A stretch of 64,000 nt of DNA from JALYNX01 sp963724825 (GCA_963724825.1 CAVRWT010000021.1:62001-126000), one strand, 5' to 3'; shown: positions 1 through 10,348, numbered from the stretch's first letter. The notes: generated from the sequence alone by a model not told the origin. Program-made: numbers and translations.

Positions 1-1
1 G

Positions 2-130
2 GTCGTCGCCGCCGCGTCGCCCTCGGTGAGCGTCATTCTGTATTTCGCGGTCCCGATCCTCTACTTCCTTCTCGTGACGATCCTTCGCGAAGGACGCAAC
101 ACGCGGGCCGCGGCTGACGACTTCTCGTAA
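2..130 (+). CDS. C-terminal end of a membrane protein (partial)
   Basis: The reading frame is open from the left edge to the TAA at 128-130 and gives about 42 residues. A hydrophobic helix (SVSVILYFAVPILYFLLVTI) is followed by a charged tail ending in RAAADDFS. This resembles the last helix and tail of a small multi-pass membrane protein; a TMEM175/DUF1211-type potassium channel is one possibility, but too little is present to decide. The 240 bases that follow hold no convincing gene. Confidence 0.5.
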   Translation, partial: VVAAASPSVSVILYFAVPILYFLLVTILREGRNTRAAADDFS

Positions 131-370
131 TTTGAGCCCACTCCCAACGATCGCCTTACTGAGCCGCTTGAATGCGCCACCCATGACCACGCGGCGTCCA
201 GAAGTCTTGATAGGCGGCGGTGACGAGATTGCTACCGTCGACGGGCCAGCGAACACCCGTTGCATCCTCGGGCGGACACGCGGTATGAGCAAGATGACTT
301 ACGACGCCTATTCATCTCAAACGAGGTCAGTCAGTGACGGGCGTTGCGGTCATGATCATGAGCAGCCGAG

Positions 371-2011
371 TTGACCGCGAGCCGGTCTGACGACGCGACA
401 GTGGGTGTGACGAACAACGTCACAGCCAAGGGGTGGTCGGCGCTGGTCGCCCTGGCTGCGGCGCAGTTCCTCATGGTGCTCGACCAGTCCGTGATGAACG
501 TCTCGATCAGCGCTCTGGTCGAGGACTTCGACACCACCGTCACCACGATCCAGGGCGTCATCACTCTCTATTGCCTGGTAATGGCGATGCTCATCCTCAC
601 CGGGGCCAAGATCGGCGACATCATCGGCCGCCGACGGGCCTTCGTCATCGGCTTGATCATCTACGCGTGTGGCTCTGCGCTTACAGCGGTTTCGCAGTCG
701 GTGGCCATCCTCACCCTTGGATGGTCGGTGCTCGAAGGCGTTGGGGCTGCGCTCGTGTTCCCCGCTCTCGCCGCGCTGATTGCCGGAAACTTCGAGGGGC
801 CCCGGCGCAAGGCGGCCTACGCGATCATTGGTGGCGTAGCTGGTGCGGGGATCGCCGTCGGTCCGATCGTGGGCGGATGGGCGACGACCAATGTCACTTG
901 GCGCATCGTGTTTGTCGGTGAGGTCTTCCTTGCTGTCTTCATCCTGATCATGACCCGACGAGTGAGAGACGCGGAAGGTCCGACTCCCAAGCCGAAGCTC
1001 GACATCGTCGGCTCTCTACTCTCCGCTGCCGGCTTGGGTGTGTTCGTCTACGGCGTGCTCAAATCGAGCACCTGGGGATGGCTCAACCCCAAGAACTCGC
1101 CAATAACGATCTTTGGCTTCTCGCTGACCATCTTTGTCATGGCCGCGGGTGGTGTCATTCTGTGGGGTTTCGTGGCATGGCAACGCCACCGCGAAGCGAC
1201 CGACCGCGATCCGCTCGTCCACCTTTCGCTGGCCCGGATCCCTTCGGTCCGGTCCGGAGTCATGGGGCTTTTCAGCCAGAACCTGATCCTGATGGGCGTC
1301 TTCTTCGTCATACCGCTCTATCTTCAGTTGGTTCTCGGGCTTGACGCTCTCCAGACGGGCATCAAGATGCTGCCCATCTCCATCACAATGTTCGGAACCG
1401 CGGCGATTGGCGCCAGATTGTCGAACCGCTTCCCTGTGCGCACGATCGTCCGGGTCGGACTCGTCGCGACGATTGCAGGTGTACTCGTCCTGCTCGCAAC
1501 CATCCAGCCCACCCTTGCGAACACCGGTTTCGCCATTGGCATGAGCGTCCTCGGCGTCGGGATGGGTCTCATGATCTCCCAGCTCGGAAACGTGATCCAG
1601 TCGGCGGTCGACGAGTCCGGTCGCAGCGAGGCTGGAGGTCTCCAATTCACGGGCCAGCAGCTCGGCTCCTCGCTGGGAGTGGCGTTCATCGGCGCGATCG
1701 TGCTGATTGGACTGAGCTCGGCGCTCACTTCGACGGTCCAGAACGATCCCCGCATCAGCAAAGAGGTCTCAACCCAGATCACTGAGGTGGCGAGCTCCAA
1801 CACCAACTTCGTCTCATCGGAGCAGGTAGCTAGCACCGCGCAAGAGGCCGGTCTCGACGCGGCTACAACCGCCGCGCTTGTCGAAGACTACGAAGCAGCC
1901 CAGATTCGGTCACTCAAGGCCGGCCTCCTCGGCGCCGCCATTCTCGCCCTCATTTCCCTCGCGTTCACCGCGGAGTTACCCCATACGCCACCACCACCCA
2001 GGGGCAGCTGA
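371..2011 (+). CDS. MFS drug exporter, DHA2 family (14 TM)
   Basis: A proton-driven efflux permease in the cytoplasmic membrane, probably exporting drugs or other small lipophilic compounds. The 546-residue product has about 14 hydrophobic helices. It carries MFS motif A (GAKIGDIIGRRR, around residue 79) and a glycine-rich motif C helix (GGVAGAGIAVGPIVGG, around residue 154), both typical of the DHA2 (EmrB/QacA) branch. The start is uncertain: TTG at 371 is the longest option, and GTG at 401 or 407 would remove 10-12 residues without touching the first helix; none has a strong ribosome site. It stands alone, with no TetR-type regulator in view. Substrate cannot be read from sequence. Confidence 0.85.
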   Translation: MTASRSDDATVGVTNNVTAKGWSALVALAAAQFLMVLDQSVMNVSISALVEDFDTTVTTIQGVITLYCLVMAMLILTGAKIGDIIGRRRAFVIGLIIYACGSALTAVSQSVAILTLGWSVLEGVGAALVFPALAALIAGNFEGPRRKAAYAIIGGVAGAGIAVGPIVGGWATTNVTWRIVFVGEVFLAVFILIMTRRVRDAEGPTPKPKLDIVGSLLSAAGLGVFVYGVLKSSTWGWLNPKNSPITIFGFSLTIFVMAAGGVILWGFVAWQRHREATDRDPLVHLSLARIPSVRSGVMGLFSQNLILMGVFFVIPLYLQLVLGLDALQTGIKMLPISITMFGTAAIGARLSNRFPVRTIVRVGLVATIAGVLVLLATIQPTLANTGFAIGMSVLGVGMGLMISQLGNVIQSAVDESGRSEAGGLQFTGQQLGSSLGVAFIGAIVLIGLSSALTSTVQNDPRISKEVSTQITEVASSNTNFVSSEQVASTAQEAGLDAATTAALVEDYEAAQIRSLKAGLLGAAILALISLAFTAELPHTPPPPRGS

Positions 2012-2115
2012 AGGGGATCGAGTCAAATGCGTCTCCCCTGTTCTGTTGCATCTAGTCCAAGCGTTGTGTCGGTGCCTGACCGGCGTTGCTTTCCACGAAC
2101 CTCAAGAACATATCG

Positions 2116-2155
2116 ATATTCTTCTTGACAAATCAAAGGTCTGCTTTAAGAATAT
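2116..2155 (+). promoter_or_regulatory. Promoter with inverted repeat ahead of the DUF2089 gene
   Basis: A -35 box TTGACA (2125-2130) and a -10-like box TAAGAA (2147-2152) are 16 bases apart. They are overlapped by an 8-bp inverted repeat, ATATTCTT (2116-2123) and AAGAATAT (2148-2155). The predicted transcription start falls at about 2159-2162, practically on the ATG at 2162, so the message may be leaderless. The repeat is a possible operator for the HTH protein encoded directly downstream (inference). Confidence 0.5.
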
Positions 2156-2161
2156 TCAAAC

Positions 2162-2473
2162 ATGGAGTCAGATCGCTGGGTTGACCGGCTTTCGGTAGAA
2201 GATCTCGCCTTCTTGAAGCGGTTCCTCCTCGCCTCCGGGACGCTGAAGGACTTGGCCGCCGAGTACGGCATCTCATATCCGACGGTGCGTCTGAGACTCG
2301 ACCGGCTTATCGAGAAGGTCAAGCTCCTCGATGAGGCGGCCCCGAACGGAAGGTTCGAGACACAGCTCATCTCAATGTTCGCCGAAGGAGCCATCGATGA
2401 GAAGCACTTTCGCACGCTGGTCGAAGCCCACAGAGCCGACCTGGATGAGAAATCGAGGTCCGAAAATGCGTGA
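2162..2473 (+). CDS. DUF2089-family helix-turn-helix regulator
   Basis: A small (103 aa) DNA-binding protein of the DUF2089 type. The N-terminal half reads LSVEDLAFLKRFLLASGTLK then DLAAEYGISYPTVRLRLDRL, a clear helix-turn-helix of the 'phased' sigma-like kind with a GISYPTVR recognition helix. The C-terminal half is acidic and helical and may dimerise. No zinc ribbon is present, unlike longer DUF2089 proteins. The gene overlaps the following membrane-protein gene by 8 bases, so the two are translationally coupled. A promoter with an inverted repeat lies directly upstream, which suits autoregulation. Confidence 0.75.
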   Translation: MESDRWVDRLSVEDLAFLKRFLLASGTLKDLAAEYGISYPTVRLRLDRLIEKVKLLDEAAPNGRFETQLISMFAEGAIDEKHFRTLVEAHRADLDEKSRSENA

Positions 2474-3160
2474 TCGGCGCTGGGGCCTCCTGCTCCTCCT
2501 TGTGGTCTTCGTCGTGACGGCACCCTTGGTGGCCCGGGCACAGTCGGAGATCGATTGGACCTCGAGCGAGCCCCTCACCGGGACGGTCGTAGAGGGAGAC
2601 CTGTTCGTGGAGGTCGATGAGGGGGGCGTCTACCCGCTCGTTGTGATCGACGAGCCGGGTGTGCAGCCGCCGCGGTTCCAGATCGACGGCAGCGTTCGCC
2701 ATGAGGACGTCGTCGGGACCGCCTACTTCGAGATGTGGACCGTGCTCCCGGATGGGAGTCGATACTTCACCCGGACCCTTGCCGAATCCGGGCCCGCTTC
2801 AGTCCATGACCGGCACCTCCGAGGAGAGACCGTTTTCTTTGCCATTTGAATTGGGCGACGGAGGACCGGTTCCGACTCGGCTCGAGGTCAACCTGGTCAC
2901 CGAGGGCTCGGGGCAGTTCTGGGTCGGACCATTGACGATCGGCCCTACGAGTGCCGAGCCCGCCACGACAGTCACCACTGCCATTGAGGCGGTCAGCAAT
3001 GGAGAAGGAGCTGAGGCCGAGGCGACGGGGCTCTGGTGGGGCCTCGGTGCCTTGTTGCTGGTTGGCGTGGCGACTTTCGCTGGCGTGGCTGCGTTCCATC
3101 CGCAGAAGACGTGCCGAGGAGGAACGTCGGATGAACGCCATGGACTCCCTCAGGTCTTGA
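2466..3160 (+). CDS. Secreted/membrane protein of unknown function, two frameshifts
   Basis: Not recognised. The ATG at 2466 overlaps the end of the DUF2089 gene. The first part has a signal peptide (RWGLLLLLVVFVVTAPLVAR) and a beta-rich extracellular domain. Reading breaks near 2790, where one extra base in GGGCCC moves the frame, and the domain continues in the +1 frame to a transmembrane helix (LWWGLGALLLVGVATFAGVA). A second +1 step near 3100 leads to a basic tail ending RRMNAMDSLRS. The total of 695 nt equals whole codons plus 2, so two inserted bases restore one frame of about 231 residues. Probably co-expressed with the HTH protein and anchored by its C-terminal helix. Confidence 0.6.
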
Positions 3161-3254
3161 CGTGGCTCTGGCTGGAGTCGACCAATGCTGCCCGCATCGG
3201 TTGAACCGTCCGACGTAGCATCTGTAACACGATCCCGTACCAAGGAGTGCACCC

Positions 3255-3641
3255 GTGATCCGATGGCTCATCTCAGCCCTTCTCTACCTAGCTGCCAATG
3301 CCCTCGGCCTGTGGGTAGCCGACCTCGTGCTCGACGGCATGACCCTTAGCGGGTCGGCGTTCATCATGGCCGTGTTGCTCTTCACCCTTGTCGAGGTCCT
3401 TGTTTCGCCGCTGTTCACGCAGATGACGTTGAAAGGCTCTGGGGCGATGCGAGGCAGTGTGGCTCTGGTTGCTACCTTCGTGGGTCTCCTGGTCACCAGT
3501 CTGATCAACGAGGGGTTGACGATCGATGGATTCACCACCTGGATCGCAGCGACCGTGATCGTCTGGCTATGTGCGTTGCTCGCAGGCCTCATCCTGCCGC
3601 TGATCTTCGTGAAGAAGAAAGTGGAGGAAAACAACGCCTAG
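3255..3641 (+). CDS. Phage-holin-4-type small membrane protein
   Basis: A 128-residue protein with four hydrophobic helices and a short lysine-rich tail (FVKKKVEENN), matching the PF04020 'phage holin family' of small bacterial membrane proteins (PvdL/YvlD-like). Members are chromosomal and not necessarily linked to lysis; their role is unclear. The GTG start at 3255 is supported by AAGGAG at 3242-3247. It converges on the large surface-protein gene with only 7 bases between the stops. Confidence 0.75.
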   Translation: MIRWLISALLYLAANALGLWVADLVLDGMTLSGSAFIMAVLLFTLVEVLVSPLFTQMTLKGSGAMRGSVALVATFVGLLVTSLINEGLTIDGFTTWIAATVIVWLCALLAGLILPLIFVKKKVEENNA

Positions 3642-3648
3642 GACCGAT

Positions 3649-6600
3649 CTAGCCGGATTCCTCCTCGCGGAAACCCACAACCAGCATCGTCCCAACAAGC
3701 AGCAGGGCTATGCCCATCTCGATGAGCAACTGCATGTTGTTGATGCCGGTGAAGGGCAGCACGTCGGCCAGGCCGAAGTCTGATTGGAGGTCGACCTGGC
3801 CTGTGCTCAAAGTCACCTGATACGCGCCGGGCGTCGTCAGTGTGCCTCGGACCGAGGACTGGTCGAGGGTGACCGTGTAGACACCGGCGACCAGGTTCCC
3901 AGCGAGGTAGTGGCCAGTCGAGTCGGTGACCACGGTGATCTCGATCGGGGCCGCCAGCGTGGTGACCGTGTCCGGGTCCAATCCGATCGTCACTCGCGCG
4001 TTGGGTATGCCCGGCTCGCCTGCTTCCTGGACGCCATTCCGGTTGAGGTCATGCCACACGGTGTCTCCGAGTGCCGCAGTGCCACCGGCCCCGACCAAAG
4101 TGACCGCAGCCGAATCCTGATCCTCGACTGTTGAGTCTTCAGGAGTGGTTCCGACGACAAACGCGGTGTTGTTGATGAACCCGGTGACGTGGGCCACGTC
4201 GCATGAGTAGGTCACAACGGCTCCGGGAAGCATGGTCCCGATGGTCCGATCGCACGACGGCGTGACCGGGTCAGTCACCACCACGTTGGTCAACGTGACG
4301 TTGCCGGTATTGGTCACGGTGATGTCGAAGGTGTGTGGCGCATTGATCTCGACGACTGCCACATCCGGTGTCTTCTGAATGTCGATCGAAGCATCGAGGC
4401 CGAAGTAGTGCGAGGGGTCCGAGTCGGTCATGATGTTGTCCAACTCCTGGCCGACCGTCCCCTCGACAGTTGCCGTGTTCTCGTACTGACCAGCCACTGC
4501 CACGCCGGTCGCCTGATAGGTCCAGGTCTCACCTGGATCGAGGAAGCCGTCGCCGTTGGTGTCGCCACCCTGGAAGAACAGGAGTCACACCCTGGTCGTC
4601 GGTCACCACGACATTCGAGAAGTAGAAGTCCCCGGGATTGGTTACCACATAGGTCCAGGTGACCGGGTCGCCGACCGGGATCGAAGGACCGGTCGGGGTG
4701 TCGGCGTCCTGGCCGTTGGTGTACTTCTCGATGTCGATCTGGAGCAGGAAGCCGTAGTAGTGAGACGGGTCGGTTGCAGTTACCACCTGATCCAGAGGAT
4801 CCGTGGCGGTCACCGTTCCCACATTGGAGTAGAGGCCGCGCTCGGCGACACCGGTCGCAGAGCATGTCGTTGCCGCACCCGGCGCCAGAGTGGTAACCGG
4901 GCAGGTGACAGCCCCGATCTGGTCGTCGACCAACTCGATGTTGTCGAGGGTGGAATTCCCCCGATTGATGATCTCGTAGGTCCATTCGACCGGATCACCA
5001 ACCGGGATCAAGGCGCCGTTCGGCTCGTTGCCGTCCACCCCGTTGGTGTACTTCTTGAGGGTGATCGCGGAGTCGGCGCCAAAGTAGTGGGACGGGTCAG
5101 AGGCGCCAGACCGGGTCACCGAATGGGTCGATGGCGACCGCCGATGCCAGGTTGGTGTATTGCCCGGCGACAGCGATTCCGGTGGCCTGACAGTTGGTTG
5201 ACGCACCGGCCGCGAGGTCGGTGTCATCGCACGTGACCAACCCAGGCGGTCCACCAATCTTCAGGTCGGTGACCACCAAGTCTGTGAGATCGGCCGACCC
5301 GATGTTGGTCACCACGTAGTCCCAGGTGACCACACCGCCTACCGGGATGAAAGGACCGGTCGGGAGGTTGGCGTCCTGGCCATTTGTGGTCTTGACGATG
5401 ATCAGCGCCGGCTGGACCCCGATGTAGTGGGAGGGATCGCTGTCAGTGATCGGATTGCCCAAGATGTCGGTGGCATTGACCGTGCCGATGTTGGCGTAGG
5501 TCCCTTCCTCCGCTGTCCCGGAAATTTGACAGATCGCACTCGCCCCGACCGCTAGGAACGATCGGCTACATGATGCGTTCCCCTCGATGTCGTCGGTGAC
5601 CGTCCACGAGATGATCGGGACATTGCCGGTGTTGGTGACGACATACGTCCAATTCACCGGAGCGCCGACCTTGATCACTGGAACGTCAGGGTCCGTTGGG
5701 AGATCGGCGTCGGCTTCGTTGGTGTACTTCTTGATCGAGATGGAGCTGATCACCCCGTAGTAGTGCGATGGGTCGTTGTCGACGACCTGGACCGTGCTCG
5801 GCCCCACCGGATCGCCGGCCGCGAAGGCGAAGTTCTCGTACTGCCCGGGAGTCGCTGTTCCCACTGCCGAGTAGTTCCAGGTCTCACCGATCTCGAGCAT
5901 CCCATCGCCGTCGTCGCCGCTGTCGAGAGTCGGGTTGAAGTCGTCGCCGGGAGCCGACGGGGTCCCTGCATCGTCGACCAGGGTCACGTTTTCCAGAGCC
6001 ACATTGCCGCCACCGAGTGAAACGGCATACGTCCAGTTCACCGGGTCACCGACCAATATCCCGGGTCCGAAGGGGGTGTCGGCGTCGGCACCGTTGGTGA
6101 ACTTCTTGACGGCGATTCCGGGCGCGGCACCGAAGTAGTGCGAGGGATCATCGTCGTCGACTGTGATGCCGTGAGTGTCGGTCGCCGTGGCGGTGGCGGT
6201 GTTTTCGTATTGCCCAGCGACTGCGACTCCGGTCGCAGTGCAGGTCACCGATTGGTCGATCGGGATCGTGGTCGGGCAGGTGACGGTGCCGATGTCGGAA
6301 TCCTCTACGACGAGGTTGTTCAGAGTCGTGTTCCCGGTGTTGGTCACCAGGTAGGTCCAAGTGACCGGGTCACCAACCGGGATCACAGGTCCGGGGGCAA
6401 AATCGGCATCGGTGCCGTTGGTCGACTTCTCGATCTCGATTCCTGGTGCAGGATCGGCAATGTTGACCAGGGTGCAGGTGACGATCGACTCAGGTGGGAT
6501 GTCGATGGTGAACCCGCCGTCGGGGTCGATGGTGCCGATGGTGAGGGGTGTGTCCGGTGTGTCCGGTGTGCGGTAGCTACACCTCGTCTGGCTTGGCACA

Positions 6601-7751
6601 TTCGAGTAGCCGCCACCGGGCGGGTCCGGCGGGTTGGCCGCCGATACCTCAGTGAGTTGGAATCCAGAGTTGCCATCGGGATTGAGCGGCGTCCACTGGA
6701 AGGTGACGAATCCGGCACCATCGGTGACTCCCGTGACCGAGTCGGGGGCTGTCGCCGCTCCGGCCTGGTCACTGGGCAACACCCAGTCGAAGAGGTTCGG
6801 CGCGGGCACCGAGAGCACGGTCCCCGTCATGGTCCAGCCAACCCCGGGAACGGCATCGTCGAGGCTGTCCGGATCGGGGGTCGGGTCGTAGAGCTTTCGG
6901 ACGGTGACCGACGGGGCACACAGCTGGAAGGCGGCATCGCGGAGAGCGTCAGCCAGCTCGTCGAAGTCTGCTTCCAAATAGACATCAGTCGTGGAGATAT
7001 CGAAGTCGCCAGTCCCGTCGAAGATGTTGGGCCCGGAGACAGAGACAAGGCGGTCAACCGAATCGTCGTTCTGAAGAGCAGAACCCACGCCGATGGCGAG
7101 GATGTGTGATCCGGCAGCCTTCAGGGCGTTGGCATTGGGAACTGCGGGCCGGGCACCGGCGTCGCCGTTGGAATCGGTGGTCTCGTTGTCATCCAGAGGC
7201 ACCTTGGTCCGGTACTCGGTCGGGGTCACCCGGTCATTGCGAATCACCTGCGTCGGATCGCCATCGGTGATGAAAACAACGAGATGAGGAATGGCGAAGT
7301 CTGGCCTCGGGGCGAAATAACGCCCCACCCGCAGGGCATCCTCCCAGTTGGTCTTGCTATTCGGGTTGTAGCGGTTGGCGATGTAATCCTCGAAGTCGGG
7401 CAGGGTGCTGTCGTCGATGGTGATGTACTCACCCGCCGCAACCCCACCGATCGAGGGCAGCCGGGCCACGGTGGAGAACTCGATGGTCGACATAGAGGAC
7501 CCGGTGTTCTTCAGCGAGTCGACAAAGGCACGGAAGGCGTCCTGGACCTCGTCGGTCGCATGTGAGGACGCGATCGAACCGGATTCGTCGAGGATCATCA
7601 GGACGTCGAGACCGCAGGCCTTGGTCAGATCGGGGTTGGTAATCGACACCGTGCTCTCATAGGAGTCAGCCAGCACCATGAGTGGGAAAGTGGCCGCCAC
7701 CAGCACCAGCGCGAGGACCAAAGAGGTGGAAAGTCGGGCTACGGACGGCAT
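3649..7751 (-). CDS. LPFTG-anchored vWA / DUF11-repeat surface protein, two frameshifts
   Basis: A very large (about 1367 aa) secreted protein likely linked to the cell wall by sortase. Order: signal peptide (LSTSLVLALVLVAATFPLMV); vWA domain with MIDAS residues DESGS, T in KTNWED and D in FITDGD; a linker beta domain; seven DUF11/DUF7507-like repeats, six of which are preceded by DPSHY(F/Y/I)G; an SdrD B-like module (GDTVWHDLNRNGVQEAGEPG); sorting signal LPFTG, a hydrophobic helix and a short tail. The frame breaks near 5100 and near 4575; both steps are consistent with one extra base. Start: ATG 7751 begins the signal peptide; GTG 7769 is an in-frame alternative. Likely an adhesin or fibre-forming surface protein (inference). 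No sortase gene is in the window. Confidence 0.8.
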
Positions 7752-7885
7752 CGGGCGCGGACCATACACCTTCCAAATGTGGTGTCGTCACTGCCCCCTG
7801 TTCGGACGATTGGGGCCGGCGCCATCGAGCGGCAGGTGATTCATCCGTCGTATGACAGTGTTCTGGTCGCGGGTGAAAGAACTTG

Positions 7886-7975
7886 CGGAGAGGGAGGGAT
7901 TTGAACCCTCGAGGAGGCTTAACGCCCCCTACTCGCTTAGCAGGCGAGCGCCTTCGACCACTCGGCCACCTCTCC
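7886..7975 (-). tRNA. tRNA-Ser (GCT)
   Basis: A 90-nt cloverleaf with acceptor stem GGAGAGG paired to CCTCTCC, discriminator G, T-arm GGTTCAAAT, a long variable arm typical of tRNA-Ser, and anticodon loop CTGCTAA. Reads AGY codons. First (most downstream) of four serine tRNAs in tandem on this strand. CCA is not encoded. Confidence 0.96.
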
Positions 7976-8054
7976 GAAGGGCCCAGCACACCTGCTCGGC
8001 CCGCCTTAAGCCTAAGGCCTCAGGCACGTGGCGGCGCCACCTCAGCGGCGCCTG

Positions 8055-8141
8055 CGGAGGGGGTGGGATTCGAACCCACGAGACCCTATTGGGCCCAACG
8101 GTTTTCAAGACCGTCTCCTTAGACCACTCGGACACCCCTCC
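8055..8141 (-). tRNA. tRNA-Ser (TGA)
   Basis: An 87-nt class II tRNA: acceptor GGAGGGG with CCCCTCC, discriminator G, long variable arm, anticodon loop CTTGAAA. Reads UCA and, by wobble, other UCN codons. Lies 79 bases from the GCT gene. Confidence 0.96.
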
Positions 8142-8187
8142 AGGTCGTGCACTACTTCGCACCATGGGTAGAACGTACAACGGGTCG

Positions 8188-8278
8188 CGGAGGGGGAGGG
8201 ATTCGAACCCTCGAGGAGGCGTCAGCCCCCTACGGCATTTCGAGTGCCGCGCACTAGACCGGACTATGCGACCCCTCC
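8188..8278 (-). tRNA. tRNA-Ser (CGA)
   Basis: A 91-nt class II tRNA: acceptor GGAGGGG with CCCCTCC, discriminator G, long variable arm, anticodon loop CTCGAAA. Reads UCG. Sequence is very similar to the adjacent GGA gene, which suggests they arose by duplication. Confidence 0.96.
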
Positions 8279-8289
8279 AGGGTCGGTGG

Positions 8290-8380
8290 CGGAGGGAGAG
8301 GGATTTGAACCCTCGAGGGAGCGTAAACCCCCAACGGCATTTCCAGTGCCGCGCACTAGACCAGACTATGCGATCCCTCC
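8290..8380 (-). tRNA. tRNA-Ser (GGA)
   Basis: A 91-nt class II tRNA: acceptor GGAGGGA with TCCCTCC, discriminator G, long variable arm, anticodon loop CTGGAAA. Reads UCC and UCU. Only 11 bases separate it from the CGA gene, so the two are probably cut from one transcript. It is the promoter-proximal member of the cluster and lies head to head with tadA. Confidence 0.96.
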
Positions 8381-8427
8381 TGGATGCCGGCCGGAACCGG
8401 CAGGCAGAGAAAGGATAATCCGCAACC

Positions 8428-8898
8428 GTGCCCCAACCCATATCGCCTTCCGGATACGAGCCCGCGATGCGCGCCGCTCTCGAGGCGGCTGCCGCAGCTG
8501 GAATGGCTGGTGACGTCCCGGTCGGCGCTGTTCTCCTCGACGACGAGGGGTCCATCGTCGGGTCCGATCACAACCGCCGTGAGGAGCTCTCGGACCCAAC
8601 GGCTCACGCCGAGATGCTGGTGCTCTCGCGTCGGTCTCGGGAGCTCGGCGAGTGGCGACTCGAGGGGCACACCCTGGTGGTCACTCTGGAGCCTTGCCCG
8701 ATGTGCGCCGGAGCCTCGGTGCTCGCCCGGCTCGATCGGATCGTCTACGGCGCAGCGGATCCCAAAGCCGGTGCCGCCTGGTCCCTCTACAACATCCCTC
8801 AGGACCGCAGGCTCAACCACCGCATCGAGTTGGTCGAAGGCGTGCTGGCAGCCGAATGCGGGCAGATTCTCGAGGACTTCTTCTCGGCCCGACGCTGA
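8428..8898 (+). CDS. tadA: tRNA adenosine(34) deaminase TadA
   Basis: Converts A34 of tRNA-Arg(ACG) to inosine so that one tRNA reads CGU, CGC and CGA. The 156-residue product has the cytidine-deaminase fold zinc site: HAEM (His and catalytic Glu, around residue 54) and PCPMC (two Cys, around residue 91). Length and the N-terminal MRAALEAAAAAG helix match the family. The start is GTG 8428; ATG 8467 would remove 13 residues just before the first helix. The end is 1 base from the convergent MFS gene. Confidence 0.93.
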   Translation: MPQPISPSGYEPAMRAALEAAAAAGMAGDVPVGAVLLDDEGSIVGSDHNRREELSDPTAHAEMLVLSRRSRELGEWRLEGHTLVVTLEPCPMCAGASVLARLDRIVYGAADPKAGAAWSLYNIPQDRRLNHRIELVEGVLAAECGQILEDFFSARR

Positions 8899-8899
8899 C

Positions 8900-10063
8900 T
8901 CAGATCAGAGCGGCCTGAGCGACTATCCGCCGATCCCAAATCGCGTAGACGGTGGCCCCCAGCGCCGAGGGCAATCGCAACGCAGGCGAAAGCGACCTTG
9001 TAGTTGAAGCCATCGATCAGAAGGCCGACTGACGGCGCGGCGAGCAGGAGAGCGATGTCGAAGATCGAGGTGAAGATCGCCATTGCCGATCCTCGCTCTG
9101 ACGGTTCGAGCTCGACACCACGACCTGACTGGTCAGAATCGGGAAGATCGCTCCATGGGCCAACCCACCGAAAACCGCGGCGAGAATCAACAACGGCACT
9201 GACCCTGCGATGGCGAGCATGGTGAGGCTCAGCCCGTAGGAGACAAGAGCACTCACGACAAAGAGTCTTTGTGGAACGCGGTCGTAGTGAGCGCCGCCCA
9301 GGATCCGCATCGTTGCTGCGGTGACGCCATACACCCCGAAGAAGAGCCCGGTCGAGCCGATCTGACGCTCGTCCACGTAGGTCCGGGTGAAAGTGAACAC
9401 CGTCTCGAGGCCGATGCTGAAGAACAAGGTGACCCACCAGATGGGAAGCAGGTTGCGTTGAGCCAGCGAGTGCCAGAAGCCACGCCGGGGCCGTCGTCCC
9501 AGAACTGGAAGGACCGGAAGCCTCCACACCAGGAGCCAGGAGACAACACCGGCAGTGGCTGACAGAACGAACAGCGCCGGGAAACCAAAGGCGTCGATCA
9601 CCAGGTCACCGGCGACCCCACCAACCGCGATCGGGAGCAATCCGGAAAGCCCATACAGCGCCAGCCCCTGGGTGCGGTGCTCGGGCGGAATCGAGTCGGC
9701 GGCATAGGTGAGAATCGTCGTGAACATGGCGATCTGGAGAACCCGCTGGGCGAGGAACAGACCCCAGAGCCAGGGACCCCAAACCGTTGTCGTGGCGAGC
9801 AGCAGAACCACTATCGCGTTGAACAGCCCGGTCACCAGCAAGACGGTCCTTCGGTGAGTGAGGTCGAGAATCCGGCCCAGCAAGGGTCGGGCAGCCAGAC
9901 CGAGGAAGGCGGCGCCGGCGTAGAGGATCCCGATCAGGGACTCGGTCACGCCCAGACTGTCGAGATAGCCCGGAAAATGGACCAGGAGGACGAAGGAAAT
10001 CTCCTGCAGCAGGGCAGCCGCGAAGAGCTTTCCGAAGTTGGGGCCGTACCGGTTGGAAGACAT
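8900..10063 (-). CDS. MFS transporter (12 TM), two frameshifts
   Basis: A major facilitator permease of about 388 residues. The N-terminal half opens with a helix (LLQEISFVLLVHFPGYLDSL) and a motif-A-like loop (ARPLLGRILDLTHRR), the pattern of bacterial MFS proteins similar to YfcJ/arabinose-efflux types. The main frame runs to about 9110 (FPILTSQVVV), continues in another frame with ELEPSERGSAMAIFTSIFDI, then shifts again near 8965 to end in RRIVAQAALI before the TGA at 8900-8902. The two steps cancel (length divisible by 3), so one looks like a lost base and one like a gained base. Start ATG 10063. Substrate unknown. Confidence 0.75.
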
Positions 10064-10256
10064 CAGCCGACCGAAGGTAACAGGCGTCAGGCCCGTCCAT
10101 GTCGCTCTACCCGATGGGCCTCGGTAGCCTCTCAGCTGATCGTGCTAGGTGGGGCGCTAGGGGTGCCCTGAACCCGAAATCCTCTACATGCGGGACCGAA
10201 TTCCCCGCCCGAGGGGTGGCGTGACGCCGGCTCGAGGGTGGATACGTGGCGTTGAC

Positions 10257-10348
10257 GGTTGGGTCCTGCGCGGCGGGGCACTGCGAACCGGGTCAGATCC
10301 GGAAGGAAGCAGCCCTAAGCGGACCGTCCCGGGTGACGCAGGGCAGCC
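10257..10348 (+). ncRNA. ffs: 4.5S signal recognition particle RNA
   Basis: The conserved SRP Alu-less hairpin is present: GGTCAGATCCGGAAGGAAGC (10291-10310) followed by AGCC, the Ffh M-domain binding loop and asymmetric loop. The flanks GGTT..CCTGCG and CGCAGG..AGCC pair to close a single long stem of about 92 nt. It differs from the usual GGTCAGGTCC by one base (A for G). The end points are estimated from the pairing. The RNA works with Ffh and FtsY in co-translational membrane targeting. About 220 bases between it and the methyltransferase gene hold no supported gene; dnaX, a common neighbour of ffs, is not there. Confidence 0.92.
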
